64,000 bases of DNA from Planctomycetota bacterium (GTDB taxonomy: Bacteria; Planctomycetota; Phycisphaerae; Phycisphaerales; UBA1924): positions 1 to 64,000 of the forward strand of contig CAUJHH010000012.1 of assembly GCA_963204725.1 (NCBI GenBank), in the 5' to 3' direction. Position numbers and translations under genes: made by a program. The notes below the pieces were generated by a model. That model was not told the DNA's origin, made no database searches, and saw only the letters and a program-made list of their open reading frames with translations. Shown piece by piece: positions 10,719-19,768 of this stretch. Every line of letters starts with the position of its first letter. The first letter of the stretch is position 1.

Positions 10719-11894
10719 ATGCCGATCCGTCGCATCCCAAGCGGGACCACGCCGTCCAAGGCCGGGCGTCCGAACACTATCAACTTTGAGCAGCGCGCGC
10801 TCGAGGAGTTGCTGAACGAGCTCGACAACGGACCGGGCGAATCCGAGGCCGCGAAGCGACGCGATTTCGTGCGCTGGCCCTTCCGACAGACGAGCATCAA
10901 AATGCGCCTGACCCAGGCGCTCGGAATGACCTCCGAGATTGCTGTGGCGTGCCGAAACCTCTCTTGCGGGGGCGCGAGTCTGCTGCACTGCTCCTATCTG
11001 CACCCCGGTTCGAAGGTTCGAATCGCACTGCCCCAACTGCACGGGGGCGTGATCGAGGTCGGTGGCGAGATCTGCAGATGCAAGCACGTCAGGGGTGTCA
11101 TCCACGAGATCGGAGTCAAGTTCACGAGAAAAATCGAGACGAAGGACTACCTCCCTTCCGACGAGAAGGCCAACATGTTCTCGCTGGAGCGGGTCGAGCC
11201 CGAGCGCCTTCACGGCACGATCGTTCACGTCGACGACTCGCCGATGGATCGCCGCCTGATCCAGCACTACCTGCGAGGAACCCAGATCCGCCTACGCCAG
11301 ACCGAGGACCCGGAGGAGGCGTTCCGCTGGATCCAGGAGGGGTGCGACCTCGCGTTCATTGATGTGGACCTCGGGGCCGATCGCGAGAGCGGTTTCTCGA
11401 TCGTGAAGCGGCTGCGGAGCGCGTCTTGCATCACGCCGCTCGTGCTGCTCACGGCCGACTTTGACTCCACGATGGGCGCGAGGCCCGAGCATCGGACAGA
11501 GGCCTCGCTGATCAAGCCGGTGACCCAGGAGTTGGTGCTGCGCGCCATCGCGGAGTTCCTGCTGATGGGGGCGGGGACGGGCCCGATCTACCCGACGCTT
11601 GCCACCGGCCATCCGAACCTCGCACTAATCGATGGCTTTCTGGCCGACCTTCGATCGAGCGCCGGAGCGCTGAGTGCAGCCATCGATGCGGGAGACTTCG
11701 GTCGATGCCGCTCGACGTGCTCAAGCATCATGGGAACTGCGCCGGCCATGGGCTTCCCGTCGCTTGGTCTCGCAGCGGAGCAGGCCGCGGCTCAGTTGGC
11801 GCAAACGAACAACGTGCGCGAGTCCACCGCGGCGTTGCGCGCGGTGCTTTCGACGTGCGACCGCGTGCGCCCCCCCACCTCGCACGCGGCCTAG
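10719..11894 (+). CDS. PilZ - response-regulator receiver protein with a degenerate Hpt-like tail
   Basis: A 391-residue cytoplasmic signalling protein. The N-terminal half is PilZ-like: KRRDFVRWPFR supplies the Arg-rich c-di-GMP loop and CRNLSCGGASLL the N/D-x-S-x-G-G motif. The middle is a receiver domain (IVHVDDSPMDRR, phosphoacceptor Asp in FIDVDLG, conserved Lys in SLIKPVT). The last about 90 residues look like an Hpt four-helix domain, but the expected phosphoacceptor His is replaced (CSSIMGTAPAMGF). ATG 10719 is preceded by GAGGAC. The gene sits just before the hybrid kinase, so phosphotransfer from that kinase coupled to c-di-GMP sensing is a reasonable inference. Confidence 0.82.
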   Translation: MPIRRIPSGTTPSKAGRPNTINFEQRALEELLNELDNGPGESEAAKRRDFVRWPFRQTSIKMRLTQALGMTSEIAVACRNLSCGGASLLHCSYLHPGSKVRIALPQLHGGVIEVGGEICRCKHVRGVIHEIGVKFTRKIETKDYLPSDEKANMFSLERVEPERLHGTIVHVDDSPMDRRLIQHYLRGTQIRLRQTEDPEEAFRWIQEGCDLAFIDVDLGADRESGFSIVKRLRSASCITPLVLLTADFDSTMGARPEHRTEASLIKPVTQELVLRAIAEFLLMGAGTGPIYPTLATGHPNLALIDGFLADLRSSAGALSAAIDAGDFGRCRSTCSSIMGTAPAMGFPSLGLAAEQAAAQLAQTNNVRESTAALRAVLSTCDRVRPPTSHAA

Positions 11895-12067
11895 GCGCAT
11901 GATCCGCGCATCGTCCGAGAACACTGGGACCAGGCGCCGGAACGCGAGCATTCGAGCAGCGGATCACCCGGTCGTCGTCAACACGGCCAGACAGGCGGTC
12001 GATTCATATCCAGCGATCGCGAAACAAGGGACGACAGGGCACAAGACGGAGCCGGGAGCGCACGCGT

Positions 12068-14098
12068 TTGACAGACGGCCCACCCCAAACCAACCGCCAC
12101 GGAGCGGGCCCGCCCGTGCGGCCGGTGCTCGAGGGGCTGTGCACCGCGGCATCCGTACTGGCGGCGTCGGTCATCGCGATCGCCGGGCTGTGGACCGCGT
12201 CGATGGCGGCGTACAAGCAGGGACTGAAGGAGAGTCTCGTCCGAGCGGCGGAGGGCGCGGCGGCTCTGGTGGACCCGGAGTTGCACGCGAGGATCCGCTC
12301 TCCAGACCAGATCGACTCGCCGGAGTATCTGAAGGCGGTGGCTCCGCTTCGCGCGATGCAGGAACGCATGGGCGACGTCCAGTACATCTACACGTTCGTT
12401 GAGGATGGGAACGGCATCCGGTTCATTCTGGATGGCGCGCCCGCGGGCGACAGGGATCAGGATGGAATCGAAGATCGGTCGGGCGTGTGGGAGCTCTACG
12501 AGGAGCCCGACCCAGCGATGCAGATCGTACTGGACTCTCCCAACGGCCATCCGCTCAGCGCCGCGACGGAGACCCCGTATTCGGACAAGTGGGGCACGTT
12601 TGTCTCGGGATTCGCGCCGATCCTCGATCGGTCGGGACGTTCGGTGGGGGGCGTGGGCGTCGACATGAACGCCCGCGAGTACATCAAGCAACTGGCCATC
12701 ATGCGCCGGGCGGCGATCTATGGCCTGCTTCCGGCCATTGGCGCAAGCGTGTGCGTCGGCCTGATGGTGTGGGACCAGCGTCGGCGCGTGATGTACGCGC
12801 ACGCGGCGCTGCAGCAACAGACATCGGAGCTGACGAACAAGACGGACGCACTCCAACGCCAGGCGATCGAGCTCGGTGCGGAGCGTGAACGTGCCGAGTC
12901 GGCAAGCCGGGCCAAGGGAGCGTTCGTCGCAAACATGACGCACGAGCTGCGAACGCCGCTGACGGCAATCCTCGGATACGCGGAGTTGCTGGAGCGAGAC
13001 CGCTCGCTCGACACCGAAGCGCTGCAGTGGGTCGGCACGGTGCGCCGGAGCGGCGAGCACCTTCTGAGTCTTGTCAACGACGTGCTCGACTACTCAAAGG
13101 TCGAGGCCGGCAAGATGAAGCTCGAGTCGATCGACTTCGATCCATCCACGTTGTTCGAGGATGTCCGCCTGCTGATGTCCGAACCGGCATCGGCAAAGAA
13201 CATCGGTCTGGAGTACGCATGGACCTCCGAGGCGCCGGCTGTGATCCGCACGGACCCGACGCGACTCCGGCAGATCCTGTTCAATCTGGTCGGCAACGCG
13301 ATCAAGTTCACGGCATCGGGAACCGTCCGTCTGATCGCGTCGATGGAGCCGGGGGGCAAGAGCGGGCATCGGCTGATCGTTCGAGTGCAGGACTCGGGGA
13401 TCGGCATGGCCGAGGACGTGGTGCAGCGTCTCTTCCGCCCGTTCACACAGGCGGACGCATCGATGTCGAGGCGGTTCGGCGGGACGGGGCTTGGACTGAG
13501 CATCTCGCGAGAACTGGCTCGCCTCTTGGGGGGAGACATCTCAGTCGAGAGCCGCGCGGGCTTCGGAAGCACCTTCACGCTCACGATCGAAGCGGGGCCG
13601 ATCGAAAGAGTGGGCCGCACGTCGCCGCCGGACGCAACGCTCGCGAGGTTGGTCACACCGAGCACGAGCCAGAGCGTGATCGGCGCGTTGGCAGGGATCC
13701 GCCTGCTCCTGGTTGAGGACGGTGTCGACAATCAGCGCCTCGCCACCCATCATCTGAGCCGCGCGGGGGCGATTGTCACGGTCGTCGACAACGGAAAGCT
13801 CGCGATCGAGGCGGTCGAGCGGGAAGCGTTCGATCTCGTGCTCATGGACATGCAGATGCCCATCATGGACGGCTACGCGGCGACTCGGGAGCTCCGGGCT
13901 CGCGGATACACGATCCCGATTCTGGCGCTGACTGCGCACGCAACAACCGCGGACAGCAACCTCTGTCTCTCCTCCGGATGCGACGACTTTGTCGCCAAGC
14001 CGTTTACCCGTCAATCGTTGATTGATGCGTGCATCCACTGGACCGGCCGCGACGGACGCTCGGCAGAGGACGGGGCTGCAGCACCTCGCGCCGCCTGA
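12068..14098 (+). CDS. Hybrid sensor histidine kinase with C-terminal receiver
   Basis: A 676-residue inner-membrane kinase starting at TTG 12068 with GGGAG nine bases upstream. A first transmembrane helix (about residues 22-46) and a second near 220-240 enclose a periplasmic sensor of about 170 residues. Then come a HisKA domain with H-box MTHELRTPL (His about 291), a HATPase domain with GNAIKF (N box), DSGIGM (G1) and GGTGLGLSI (G2), and a receiver domain (LLLVEDGVDNQRL; phosphoacceptor Asp about 594 in LMDMQMP; Lys in AKPFTR). The ligand cannot be told. It follows the PilZ-receiver gene by about 170 bases on the same strand. Confidence 0.93.
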   Translation: MTDGPPQTNRHGAGPPVRPVLEGLCTAASVLAASVIAIAGLWTASMAAYKQGLKESLVRAAEGAAALVDPELHARIRSPDQIDSPEYLKAVAPLRAMQERMGDVQYIYTFVEDGNGIRFILDGAPAGDRDQDGIEDRSGVWELYEEPDPAMQIVLDSPNGHPLSAATETPYSDKWGTFVSGFAPILDRSGRSVGGVGVDMNAREYIKQLAIMRRAAIYGLLPAIGASVCVGLMVWDQRRRVMYAHAALQQQTSELTNKTDALQRQAIELGAERERAESASRAKGAFVANMTHELRTPLTAILGYAELLERDRSLDTEALQWVGTVRRSGEHLLSLVNDVLDYSKVEAGKMKLESIDFDPSTLFEDVRLLMSEPASAKNIGLEYAWTSEAPAVIRTDPTRLRQILFNLVGNAIKFTASGTVRLIASMEPGGKSGHRLIVRVQDSGIGMAEDVVQRLFRPFTQADASMSRRFGGTGLGLSISRELARLLGGDISVESRAGFGSTFTLTIEAGPIERVGRTSPPDATLARLVTPSTSQSVIGALAGIRLLLVEDGVDNQRLATHHLSRAGAIVTVVDNGKLAIEAVEREAFDLVLMDMQMPIMDGYAATRELRARGYTIPILALTAHATTADSNLCLSSGCDDFVAKPFTRQSLIDACIHWTGRDGRSAEDGAAAPRAA

Positions 14099-14120
14099 AA
14101 CGAACGAGAGAGCGACAAAG

Positions 14121-14194
14121 GGTGGCCAACGGGACTCGAACCCGCGACAACCGGGATCACAACCCGGTGCTCTGCCAACTGAGCTATGGCCACC
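14121..14194 (-). tRNA. tRNA-His (anticodon GTG)
   Basis: The minus strand folds as a cloverleaf: acceptor GTGGCCA / TGGCCAC, D arm AGCTCAGTTGGCAGAGC, anticodon stem CCGGG / CCCGG around loop TTGTGAT with anticodon GTG, and T arm CGGGTTCGAGTCCCG. The extra 5' G at 14194 pairs with C73 at 14121, the G-1:C73 pair diagnostic of tRNA-His. CCA is not encoded. Confidence 0.96.
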
Positions 14195-14410
14195 ATCGAC
14201 GCGGGAGCCGGAGGGCTCGCGCGTGGGGATAAGGATAGGGCGCGGGGTGGGCGGCGGAAACTGCGGGACGAGCGACGGTCGGACCGATGGGACTCGGTCG
14301 GAACGCCGCCGCGTTGGGGAGATGGGGGAACTCAAAAGGGAGTGGCCCGAGGAGGGGACTGGGGGCTAACCTTCCCTTCCACCCCGATCTGTCCAGAATG
14401 GAGTATGCAC

Positions 14411-16006
14411 ATGACGACTGCCACGCTGCCGTCGCTGGATCTCTCGCCCCATCGCACGCTGAACAATCTCTCCGCCGCGGAGCTGGTCGAGCGTGCGCTT
14501 GTGGCCGGCGAGGGAAAGCTCGCCTCTAACGGCGCGCTGATGTGTCTGACCGGCGACCGGACAGGTCGCAGCCCGAAGGACAAGTACCTCGAGGACACGG
14601 CGGACATCCACAGCAAGATCTGGTGGGGAAACGTCAACCAACCCCTGAAGTCGGATCTGTTCGATTGGGCGTACGGAGAGGCTGTCAAGCACCTGAACTC
14701 TCGCCCGAAGGTGTACACCTTTGATGGATTCGCGGGCGCGGACCCGAAGTATCGCCTCGGCGTCCGGGTTGCGACCGAGCAGGCGTGGCACTCGCTGTTC
14801 GCGAGCACCCTCTTCATCCAACCCGGCAGCCGCGCCGCGGGCGGAAGCACGGACTGGAAGCAGGACTGGCTCATCGTCAACGCTGGACGTCGGCGCGTGA
14901 CGGCGGAGGAACAGGCGCGCTGGGGTCTCAAGAGCCCGATCCTGATCGCCCAGTCGCTCTCACGGAAGATCGTGGTCATCCTCGGCACGGAGTACGCGGG
15001 CGAGATCAAGAAGAGCATCTTCTACGCGATGAACTTCGACATGCCCGAGGTAGGCGTCTTCCCGATGCACTGCTCGTCGAACGTCGCCAAGAAAGATCCC
15101 TCGAACGTCGCGCTCTTCTTCGGACTTTCGGGCACCGGCAAGACGACGCTCTCGGCCGATCCCGAGCGTGCGCTGATCGGCGACGACGAGCACGGCTGGT
15201 CGCCCACGGGTGTCTTCAACTTCGAGGGCGGGTGCTACGCCAAGTGCATCAAGCTCTCAAAGGTGGGCGAGCCGCAGATCTGGAACGCGATCCGCTTCGG
15301 CTCGGTGCTGGAGAACACGCCGATCGACGAGAAAACGCGTGTGCCGGACTACGACACGCCGGCGTACACCGAGAACACCCGCGTGACCTACCCGGTCGAC
15401 TTCATCGACGACGCGGTGATCCCCTCCGTGGGATCGCACCCGAAGAACGTGATCTTCCTGACGGCCGACGCGTTCGGCGTGGTGCCGCCGGTGTCGAGAC
15501 TCTCGCCCGAACAGGCGGCGTATTACTTCATCAACGGGTACACATCCAAGCTCGCCGGGACCGAAGCGGGCGTGACCGAGCCCCAGCCGAACTTCAGCCC
15601 GTGCTTCGGTGGGCCATTCATGCCCCGTCCCCCGGCGGAGTACGCCAAGATGCTCTCCGAGCGAATCAACAAGCACGGCGCAAACGTGTGGCTCCTGAAC
15701 ACGGGATGGACGGGCGGACCGTACGGGGTGGGCAGCCGCTTCAAGCTCGGTTACACGCGCGCGATGGTCACGGCAATCCTCAATGGCTCGCTTGCGAACG
15801 AGACGTTCACGCCGGACGCGATCTTCGGTCTCTCGATCCCGAAGGCCGTCCCGGGTGTGCCCAATGAGGTGCTCGACCCGCGGAACACATGGAAGGACGG
15901 GGCGGCATACGACGCACAAGCGAAGAAACTCTCCAAGCTCTTCCGCGAGAACGACGCCAAATTCGAGATGTCCGATGCGGTGCGCAAGGCCGGACCGATC
16001 GGCTGA
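14411..16006 (+). CDS. pckA: Phosphoenolpyruvate carboxykinase (ATP)
   Basis: A 531-residue enzyme converting oxaloacetate plus ATP to PEP plus CO2, the entry step of gluconeogenesis. The N-terminal LTGDRTGRSPKDKY binds oxaloacetate. The kinase P-loop is GLSGTGKTTLS, followed by LIGDDEHGWS (metal-binding Asp), FNFEGGCYAK and LLNTGWTGGPYGVG. Length fits the ATP-dependent family (E. coli 540). GGAG at 14400-14403 is seven bases before ATG 14411 and only one base before the in-frame ATG 14405, so 14411 is preferred. The gene is followed by a strong hairpin terminator. Confidence 0.97.
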   Translation: MTTATLPSLDLSPHRTLNNLSAAELVERALVAGEGKLASNGALMCLTGDRTGRSPKDKYLEDTADIHSKIWWGNVNQPLKSDLFDWAYGEAVKHLNSRPKVYTFDGFAGADPKYRLGVRVATEQAWHSLFASTLFIQPGSRAAGGSTDWKQDWLIVNAGRRRVTAEEQARWGLKSPILIAQSLSRKIVVILGTEYAGEIKKSIFYAMNFDMPEVGVFPMHCSSNVAKKDPSNVALFFGLSGTGKTTLSADPERALIGDDEHGWSPTGVFNFEGGCYAKCIKLSKVGEPQIWNAIRFGSVLENTPIDEKTRVPDYDTPAYTENTRVTYPVDFIDDAVIPSVGSHPKNVIFLTADAFGVVPPVSRLSPEQAAYYFINGYTSKLAGTEAGVTEPQPNFSPCFGGPFMPRPPAEYAKMLSERINKHGANVWLLNTGWTGGPYGVGSRFKLGYTRAMVTAILNGSLANETFTPDAIFGLSIPKAVPGVPNEVLDPRNTWKDGAAYDAQAKKLSKLFRENDAKFEMSDAVRKAGPIG

Positions 16007-16039
16007 GTTCGACACCGGCGACAGGCAAACGTGAACAGT

Positions 16040-16068
16040 GCCCGGCGCGATGCCGGGCCCTTTCTCTT
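16040..16068 (+). terminator. Rho-independent terminator after pckA
   Basis: GCCCGGC (16040-16046), loop GCGAT, GCCGGGC (16052-16058), followed by CCTTTCTCTT. A perfect seven-pair GC stem with a pyrimidine tail, 34 bases after the pckA stop. Confidence 0.75.
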
Positions 16069-16091
16069 CGATAACATCGCTGGAACTCGGC

Positions 16092-17852
16092 TCAGTGCCC
16101 GCGCCGCTCCTGCGCCGCCTTGAGGACGCGCTCGCCCTCTTCGGTCGAGCGGATGAGCCGCCCGCCGCTCGACTGCGAGATATTGAGCGTGGTCTTCTTC
16201 GGGTTGAGCTTGCCCGTCACCCACCCATCCAGCAGCATCGCCTCAAGCGCCTGGAAGTGCGTGAAGATCTCGCTCGCCTTGCCCCCCTCGGGCACCATGA
16301 CGACGCGCTTCTGAACCTCGTGCAGGATGTCCTTGACGTCGGTGAACTTCTTGAGAATCTCGATCATCGCGAGGTAGTAGCCGGCGGTGGGAAGGACGTG
16401 AACGCCGCGTTGCCAGCACTTGATGCGGGTGATCCGACCGTCCTTGAGGTCGCCGAGAAAGCACTCCTTGGCACCGAGAATGTTGAGCTTGAACTGGTTG
16501 TACTTGCCGAACTCGTACTCGGGCGCCGCGCCGCTGAACCGCTCCATGACCTGCTTGCTGGAGCCGATGTCGAACGAGCCGAAGCTTGCGCGATCGATCG
16601 TTTCGGTCGCGAAACCGCCCTGCGCGAGCCATCGCCATGCTTCGCTGGGCTTGAGCTTGAAGCCCGCGTCCTTGGCGATCTGCGTGCAGTAGGACTGGAG
16701 GTCGGTGAAGCAGCTGTTCGCGGCGTACCAGTACTGCGCAAATCGGATGTGCTGCTGGATGTTCAGGCGGTTCTTCTCGTCGTAGCGCGTCCGGAGCCAC
16801 TTGGGGTCGAGCTCGCCCCGCTCCATCTCAAGAATGGAGTAGGCGACGTCTCGTGCCGAAGTGTGCGCGAGCGTCATGCCCGCGGCGAGGATCGGGTCCG
16901 CGAAACCCGCGCTCTCGCCGCAGAGCCACCAGTTCTCTCCCGCCAGTCGATCTGAGAGGTTTGACCAGTTCTTGGTGGAGCGCACATCGTGGTCGGTTGT
17001 GCTGCGAGCGGTCGCGAGCAACGCAGAGATCTCCGGCTGCTCGGACAGCGCCTTGTGCAGGAGTTCCTTGGGCGTGAGGCCGCTCTCTTTGTAGTAGCTT
17101 GAGGGGCAGACGAGCCCGACCGAGGACTTGGTCGGCCCCATGGGGATGAACCAGATCCATCCGTAGGGGAGCGAACGGACCTGCACGCGCGTGCCGCCGA
17201 CGCCAATCTTGATCTTCCACTCGGCGTTGTCGTAGTAGTCCCATACGGCGATGTTCATGAGGTCGGGGGGAACCTCGCTCTCGACACCCATGGCGCGACG
17301 GATGAGGCCGACGTGGCCGCTGGCGTCGATGTACCAGCGTGCGGTGATGATCTCGCCGGAGTCGAGCTTCAGCCCGGTGATTCGGTCGCCCTCGTGGAGG
17401 ATCTCGCGGACCTGGGTCTCCTCGCGCACCACGGCGCCGAGCGACTCGGCGTGCCGGAGCAGGATGTCGTCGTACGTGGAACGTTCGACCTGGAATGCGG
17501 TAAACCGGCGCTGGCCCTCGAAGCGCGCCGGGCGCGGCTCGTCGATGAACTCCTCGGCGGGATAGAAGTCGAAGTCCCAGACGTCCCCGATCTTGCCCCA
17601 TGTGTAGGAAGCGCCGATCTTGATCGGGAAGTCCGCAGCCTCGACCTTGGCCCAGACACCCATTTCGTTGAGGATGCCGCTGATGCCGGGGAGCTGGCTT
17701 TCGCCGATGTGCTCGCGCGGGAACTTCTCCTTCTCGAGCACGAGCACGCTGAGCGACGGGTTGTACTTCCGAATAAGGGTGGCGACGGTGGAGCCCGCGG
17801 GGCCCCCGCCGATGACAACAACGTCGAACGAGTCGGTGCTAGCCGCGACCAT
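16092..17852 (-). CDS. Flavin-dependent halogenase-like oxidoreductase (tryptophan halogenase family)
   Basis: A 586-residue FAD protein. The dinucleotide fold motif VIGGGPAGST is at residues 13-22. GESQLPG follows at about 50-56, in the region that carries the conserved Lys/Glu environment of flavin halogenases. YGWIWFIPMG (about 225-234) contains the WxWxIP signature of this family, and GESAGFADPI is the second flavin-binding motif. Known relatives use reduced FAD, oxygen and halide to chlorinate or brominate an aromatic or carrier-bound substrate. A non-halogenating monooxygenase of the same fold is possible. No NRPS, PKS or flavin reductase genes are near, so the substrate is unknown. Expression may be controlled by the palindrome at 17883-17898. 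Confidence 0.82.
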   Translation of the reverse strand: MVAASTDSFDVVVIGGGPAGSTVATLIRKYNPSLSVLVLEKEKFPREHIGESQLPGISGILNEMGVWAKVEAADFPIKIGASYTWGKIGDVWDFDFYPAEEFIDEPRPARFEGQRRFTAFQVERSTYDDILLRHAESLGAVVREETQVREILHEGDRITGLKLDSGEIITARWYIDASGHVGLIRRAMGVESEVPPDLMNIAVWDYYDNAEWKIKIGVGGTRVQVRSLPYGWIWFIPMGPTKSSVGLVCPSSYYKESGLTPKELLHKALSEQPEISALLATARSTTDHDVRSTKNWSNLSDRLAGENWWLCGESAGFADPILAAGMTLAHTSARDVAYSILEMERGELDPKWLRTRYDEKNRLNIQQHIRFAQYWYAANSCFTDLQSYCTQIAKDAGFKLKPSEAWRWLAQGGFATETIDRASFGSFDIGSSKQVMERFSGAAPEYEFGKYNQFKLNILGAKECFLGDLKDGRITRIKCWQRGVHVLPTAGYYLAMIEILKKFTDVKDILHEVQKRVVMVPEGGKASEIFTHFQALEAMLLDGWVTGKLNPKKTTLNISQSSGGRLIRSTEEGERVLKAAQERRGH

Positions 17853-17882
17853 AGAGAAACCCCAGAACGAGTAACGAAAGCG

Positions 17883-17898
17883 AACGCCCCCGGGCGTT
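17883..17898 (-). promoter_or_regulatory. Palindrome in the leader of the halogenase gene
   Basis: AACGCCC-CC-GGGCGTT is a perfect seven-base inverted repeat 31 bases upstream of the halogenase ATG. Further upstream on the minus strand lie TATACA-like sequence (about 17910) and TTGATA (17935-17940), which are poorly spaced as a promoter. It could be an operator or a leader hairpin. Confidence 0.4.
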
Positions 17899-18081
17899 AG
17901 CGAAAGAATGTATATCGGATCGGTGCAGGGGCACTATCAAATCCATGAAAGTGCTGCTCGAGAATTCGACGCGTCCAGATAACCCAAGGGAGTCGCGCTC
18001 CCGATGCGACGCGGCGGCCGGTGCGCGAAACGGCCATGACAGCCGATTCGACGCGCGGAGAGCCAGTATCATCCGGGGACG

Positions 18082-18492
18082 ATGGCAGAGCGACGTCCCA
18101 TCCTCTTCTTCGATGGAGCGTGCGGATTCTGCAACGCGACGGTCCGATGGGTGATCCGGCGGGATCGACGCCGGCTCCTGCGATTCGCCCCGCTGCAAGG
18201 CGAGACGTACGCATCGCTCGACATCGCTGAACGGCCGTCCGACCTCTCATCCGTGGTTCTGGTTGAAAGAGGCCGGCTCTTCGTGCGGAGTGCGGCGACA
18301 GTTCGGATGCTCTGGTCGATGGGAGGCGTGTGGGCCATCGCAGGCTGCGCGCTCTGGCTCATCCCTCTCTCACTCCGTGACGCGGGGTACCGATTCGTCG
18401 CCCGCCGCAGGCACCGTCTCGTCGCGAGGGCGTCGCACGGGGCGTCATGCGCCACGCCGGACGACGCCATTCGAACACGAATGCTCCCCTGA
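18082..18492 (+). CDS. DCC-family thiol-disulfide oxidoreductase (DUF393)
   Basis: A 136-residue protein whose N-terminus ILFFDGACGFCNATVRW carries the DxxCxxC motif that names the DCC family, a thioredoxin-fold relative. A hydrophobic stretch (about 84-100) follows, as usual for this family. It probably handles thiol-disulfide exchange, but no substrate is established from sequence. It is divergent from the halogenase gene across a 229-base gap. Confidence 0.85.
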   Translation: MAERRPILFFDGACGFCNATVRWVIRRDRRRLLRFAPLQGETYASLDIAERPSDLSSVVLVERGRLFVRSAATVRMLWSMGGVWAIAGCALWLIPLSLRDAGYRFVARRRHRLVARASHGASCATPDDAIRTRMLP

Positions 18493-18573
18493 GCGACCGC
18501 CACCACCCCGGGGACGCCATGCTTACATCCCTGTTTGTATCGTGATCACGCCACCCACCATCGAAAGGGAACC

Positions 18574-19611
18574 ATGCCACACACGAGGAAAGCCGGATCG
18601 CTCTCGATTGCTCGTTTGATCGCCATCGGCGTTGCCGGGATCAGCACGGGTTTGTCGGCGTTCGCCGCGCCGCCGCCAACCATGCAGGCCGTGCGGATGC
18701 ACGCCTTCGGCGGCCCCGAAGTGCTCACGCTCGAGAGCGTCCCGACGCCGATTCCGGGTCCAGGCGAGGTCCTCGTCAAAGTGCGTGCAGCGGCCGTGAA
18801 CCCGGTCGATTGGAAGATCCGCGAGGGCAAGTTCAGGGACCCGTCCCTGAAACTCCCCATGACGCTCGGTTTCGATGTCGCGGGCGTTGTCGAGGCGGTG
18901 GGAGAGGGCGTCGAGCGCGTGCGCGCCGGTGATCGGGTCTACTCATATCTGAGCCTGAAGCGGGGCGGTGGATACGCGGAGTATGTCGCGATCGATGAGC
19001 GCGACGTTGCGCTGAAGCCCTTCACGCTCGACGATGTAGAAGCGGCGGGTGTGCCACTCGCAGCGCTCACGGCGTGGCAGGCGCTCTTCGACCACGCGGA
19101 TCTCAAGGCAGGACAGACGGTGCTGATCCACGGTGCCGCGGGTGGGGTCGGCACCTTTGCCGTGCAGTTTGCCAAGGCCAAGGGAGCGACGGTGATCGGA
19201 ACCGCGTCGGAGAAAAACCACGCGTACCTCAGGGAACTCGGTGCCGATCGCGTGATCGACTACAACAGCGAGCGGTTCGAGGAGGTTGTGTCCGATGTTG
19301 ATGTGGTGCTCGATTCGATCGGCGGCGACACGCAGGCACGCTCGTTCGGGGTGCTCAAGGCCGGAGGCGTCATCGTCTCGATCGTCGGACCGGTATCGCC
19401 CCAGAAGGCGGCCGAATTCGGCGTGCGGGCCAAGTCGATGCTGGTTCAGCCGAGCGCGGCACAACTCGCGGAGATCGGATCGCTCATCGATCAGGGGAAG
19501 GTGAAATCGGTGGTTTCGCACGTCATGCCGCTGGCAGATGTGGCCCAAGCGCACGAGCAGAGCCAGTCCGGCCACACGCGCGGCAAAATCGTCCTCAGGG
19601 TGTCGGAGTAG
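18574..19611 (+). CDS. Zinc-independent MDR-family quinone oxidoreductase with an export signal
   Basis: A 345-residue medium-chain dehydrogenase/reductase of the NADP-dependent quinone reductase type. After an N-terminal basic-hydrophobic segment (residues 1-32, ending SAFA) come the GroES-like domain (MQAVRMHAFGGPEVL ... AAAVNPVDWKIREG ... GFDVAGVV) and the Rossmann domain with HGAAGGVGTFAVQFAK. Catalytic zinc cysteines are absent, as expected. ATG 18574 has GGGA close upstream. What is odd is the signal-peptide-like N-terminus on a cofactor-dependent enzyme, which suggests a periplasmic (perhaps Tat- or Sec-exported) version. Confidence 0.86.
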   Translation: MPHTRKAGSLSIARLIAIGVAGISTGLSAFAAPPPTMQAVRMHAFGGPEVLTLESVPTPIPGPGEVLVKVRAAAVNPVDWKIREGKFRDPSLKLPMTLGFDVAGVVEAVGEGVERVRAGDRVYSYLSLKRGGGYAEYVAIDERDVALKPFTLDDVEAAGVPLAALTAWQALFDHADLKAGQTVLIHGAAGGVGTFAVQFAKAKGATVIGTASEKNHAYLRELGADRVIDYNSERFEEVVSDVDVVLDSIGGDTQARSFGVLKAGGVIVSIVGPVSPQKAAEFGVRAKSMLVQPSAAQLAEIGSLIDQGKVKSVVSHVMPLADVAQAHEQSQSGHTRGKIVLRVSE

Positions 19612-19768
19612 ACGTGGCTGATTCTGGCCACCCCGCCCGACACGAAACTCGATCCCTAAGGTCCAGATAACCGCTGCGGGAAGCGTCCCACATGTGGTCC
19701 TCATTCCACGTCCCAGAATCCGGTGTTCGGCGGCCCGGTTCGCCGATACGAGCAAACGGAGAACCCAC

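Noticed and set aside
14186-14410. Longer N-terminus for PEP carboxykinase
   Set aside because: The upstream open frame starts inside tRNA-His and encodes Gly/Arg-rich sequence, while the start at 14411 has a correctly spaced ribosome site.
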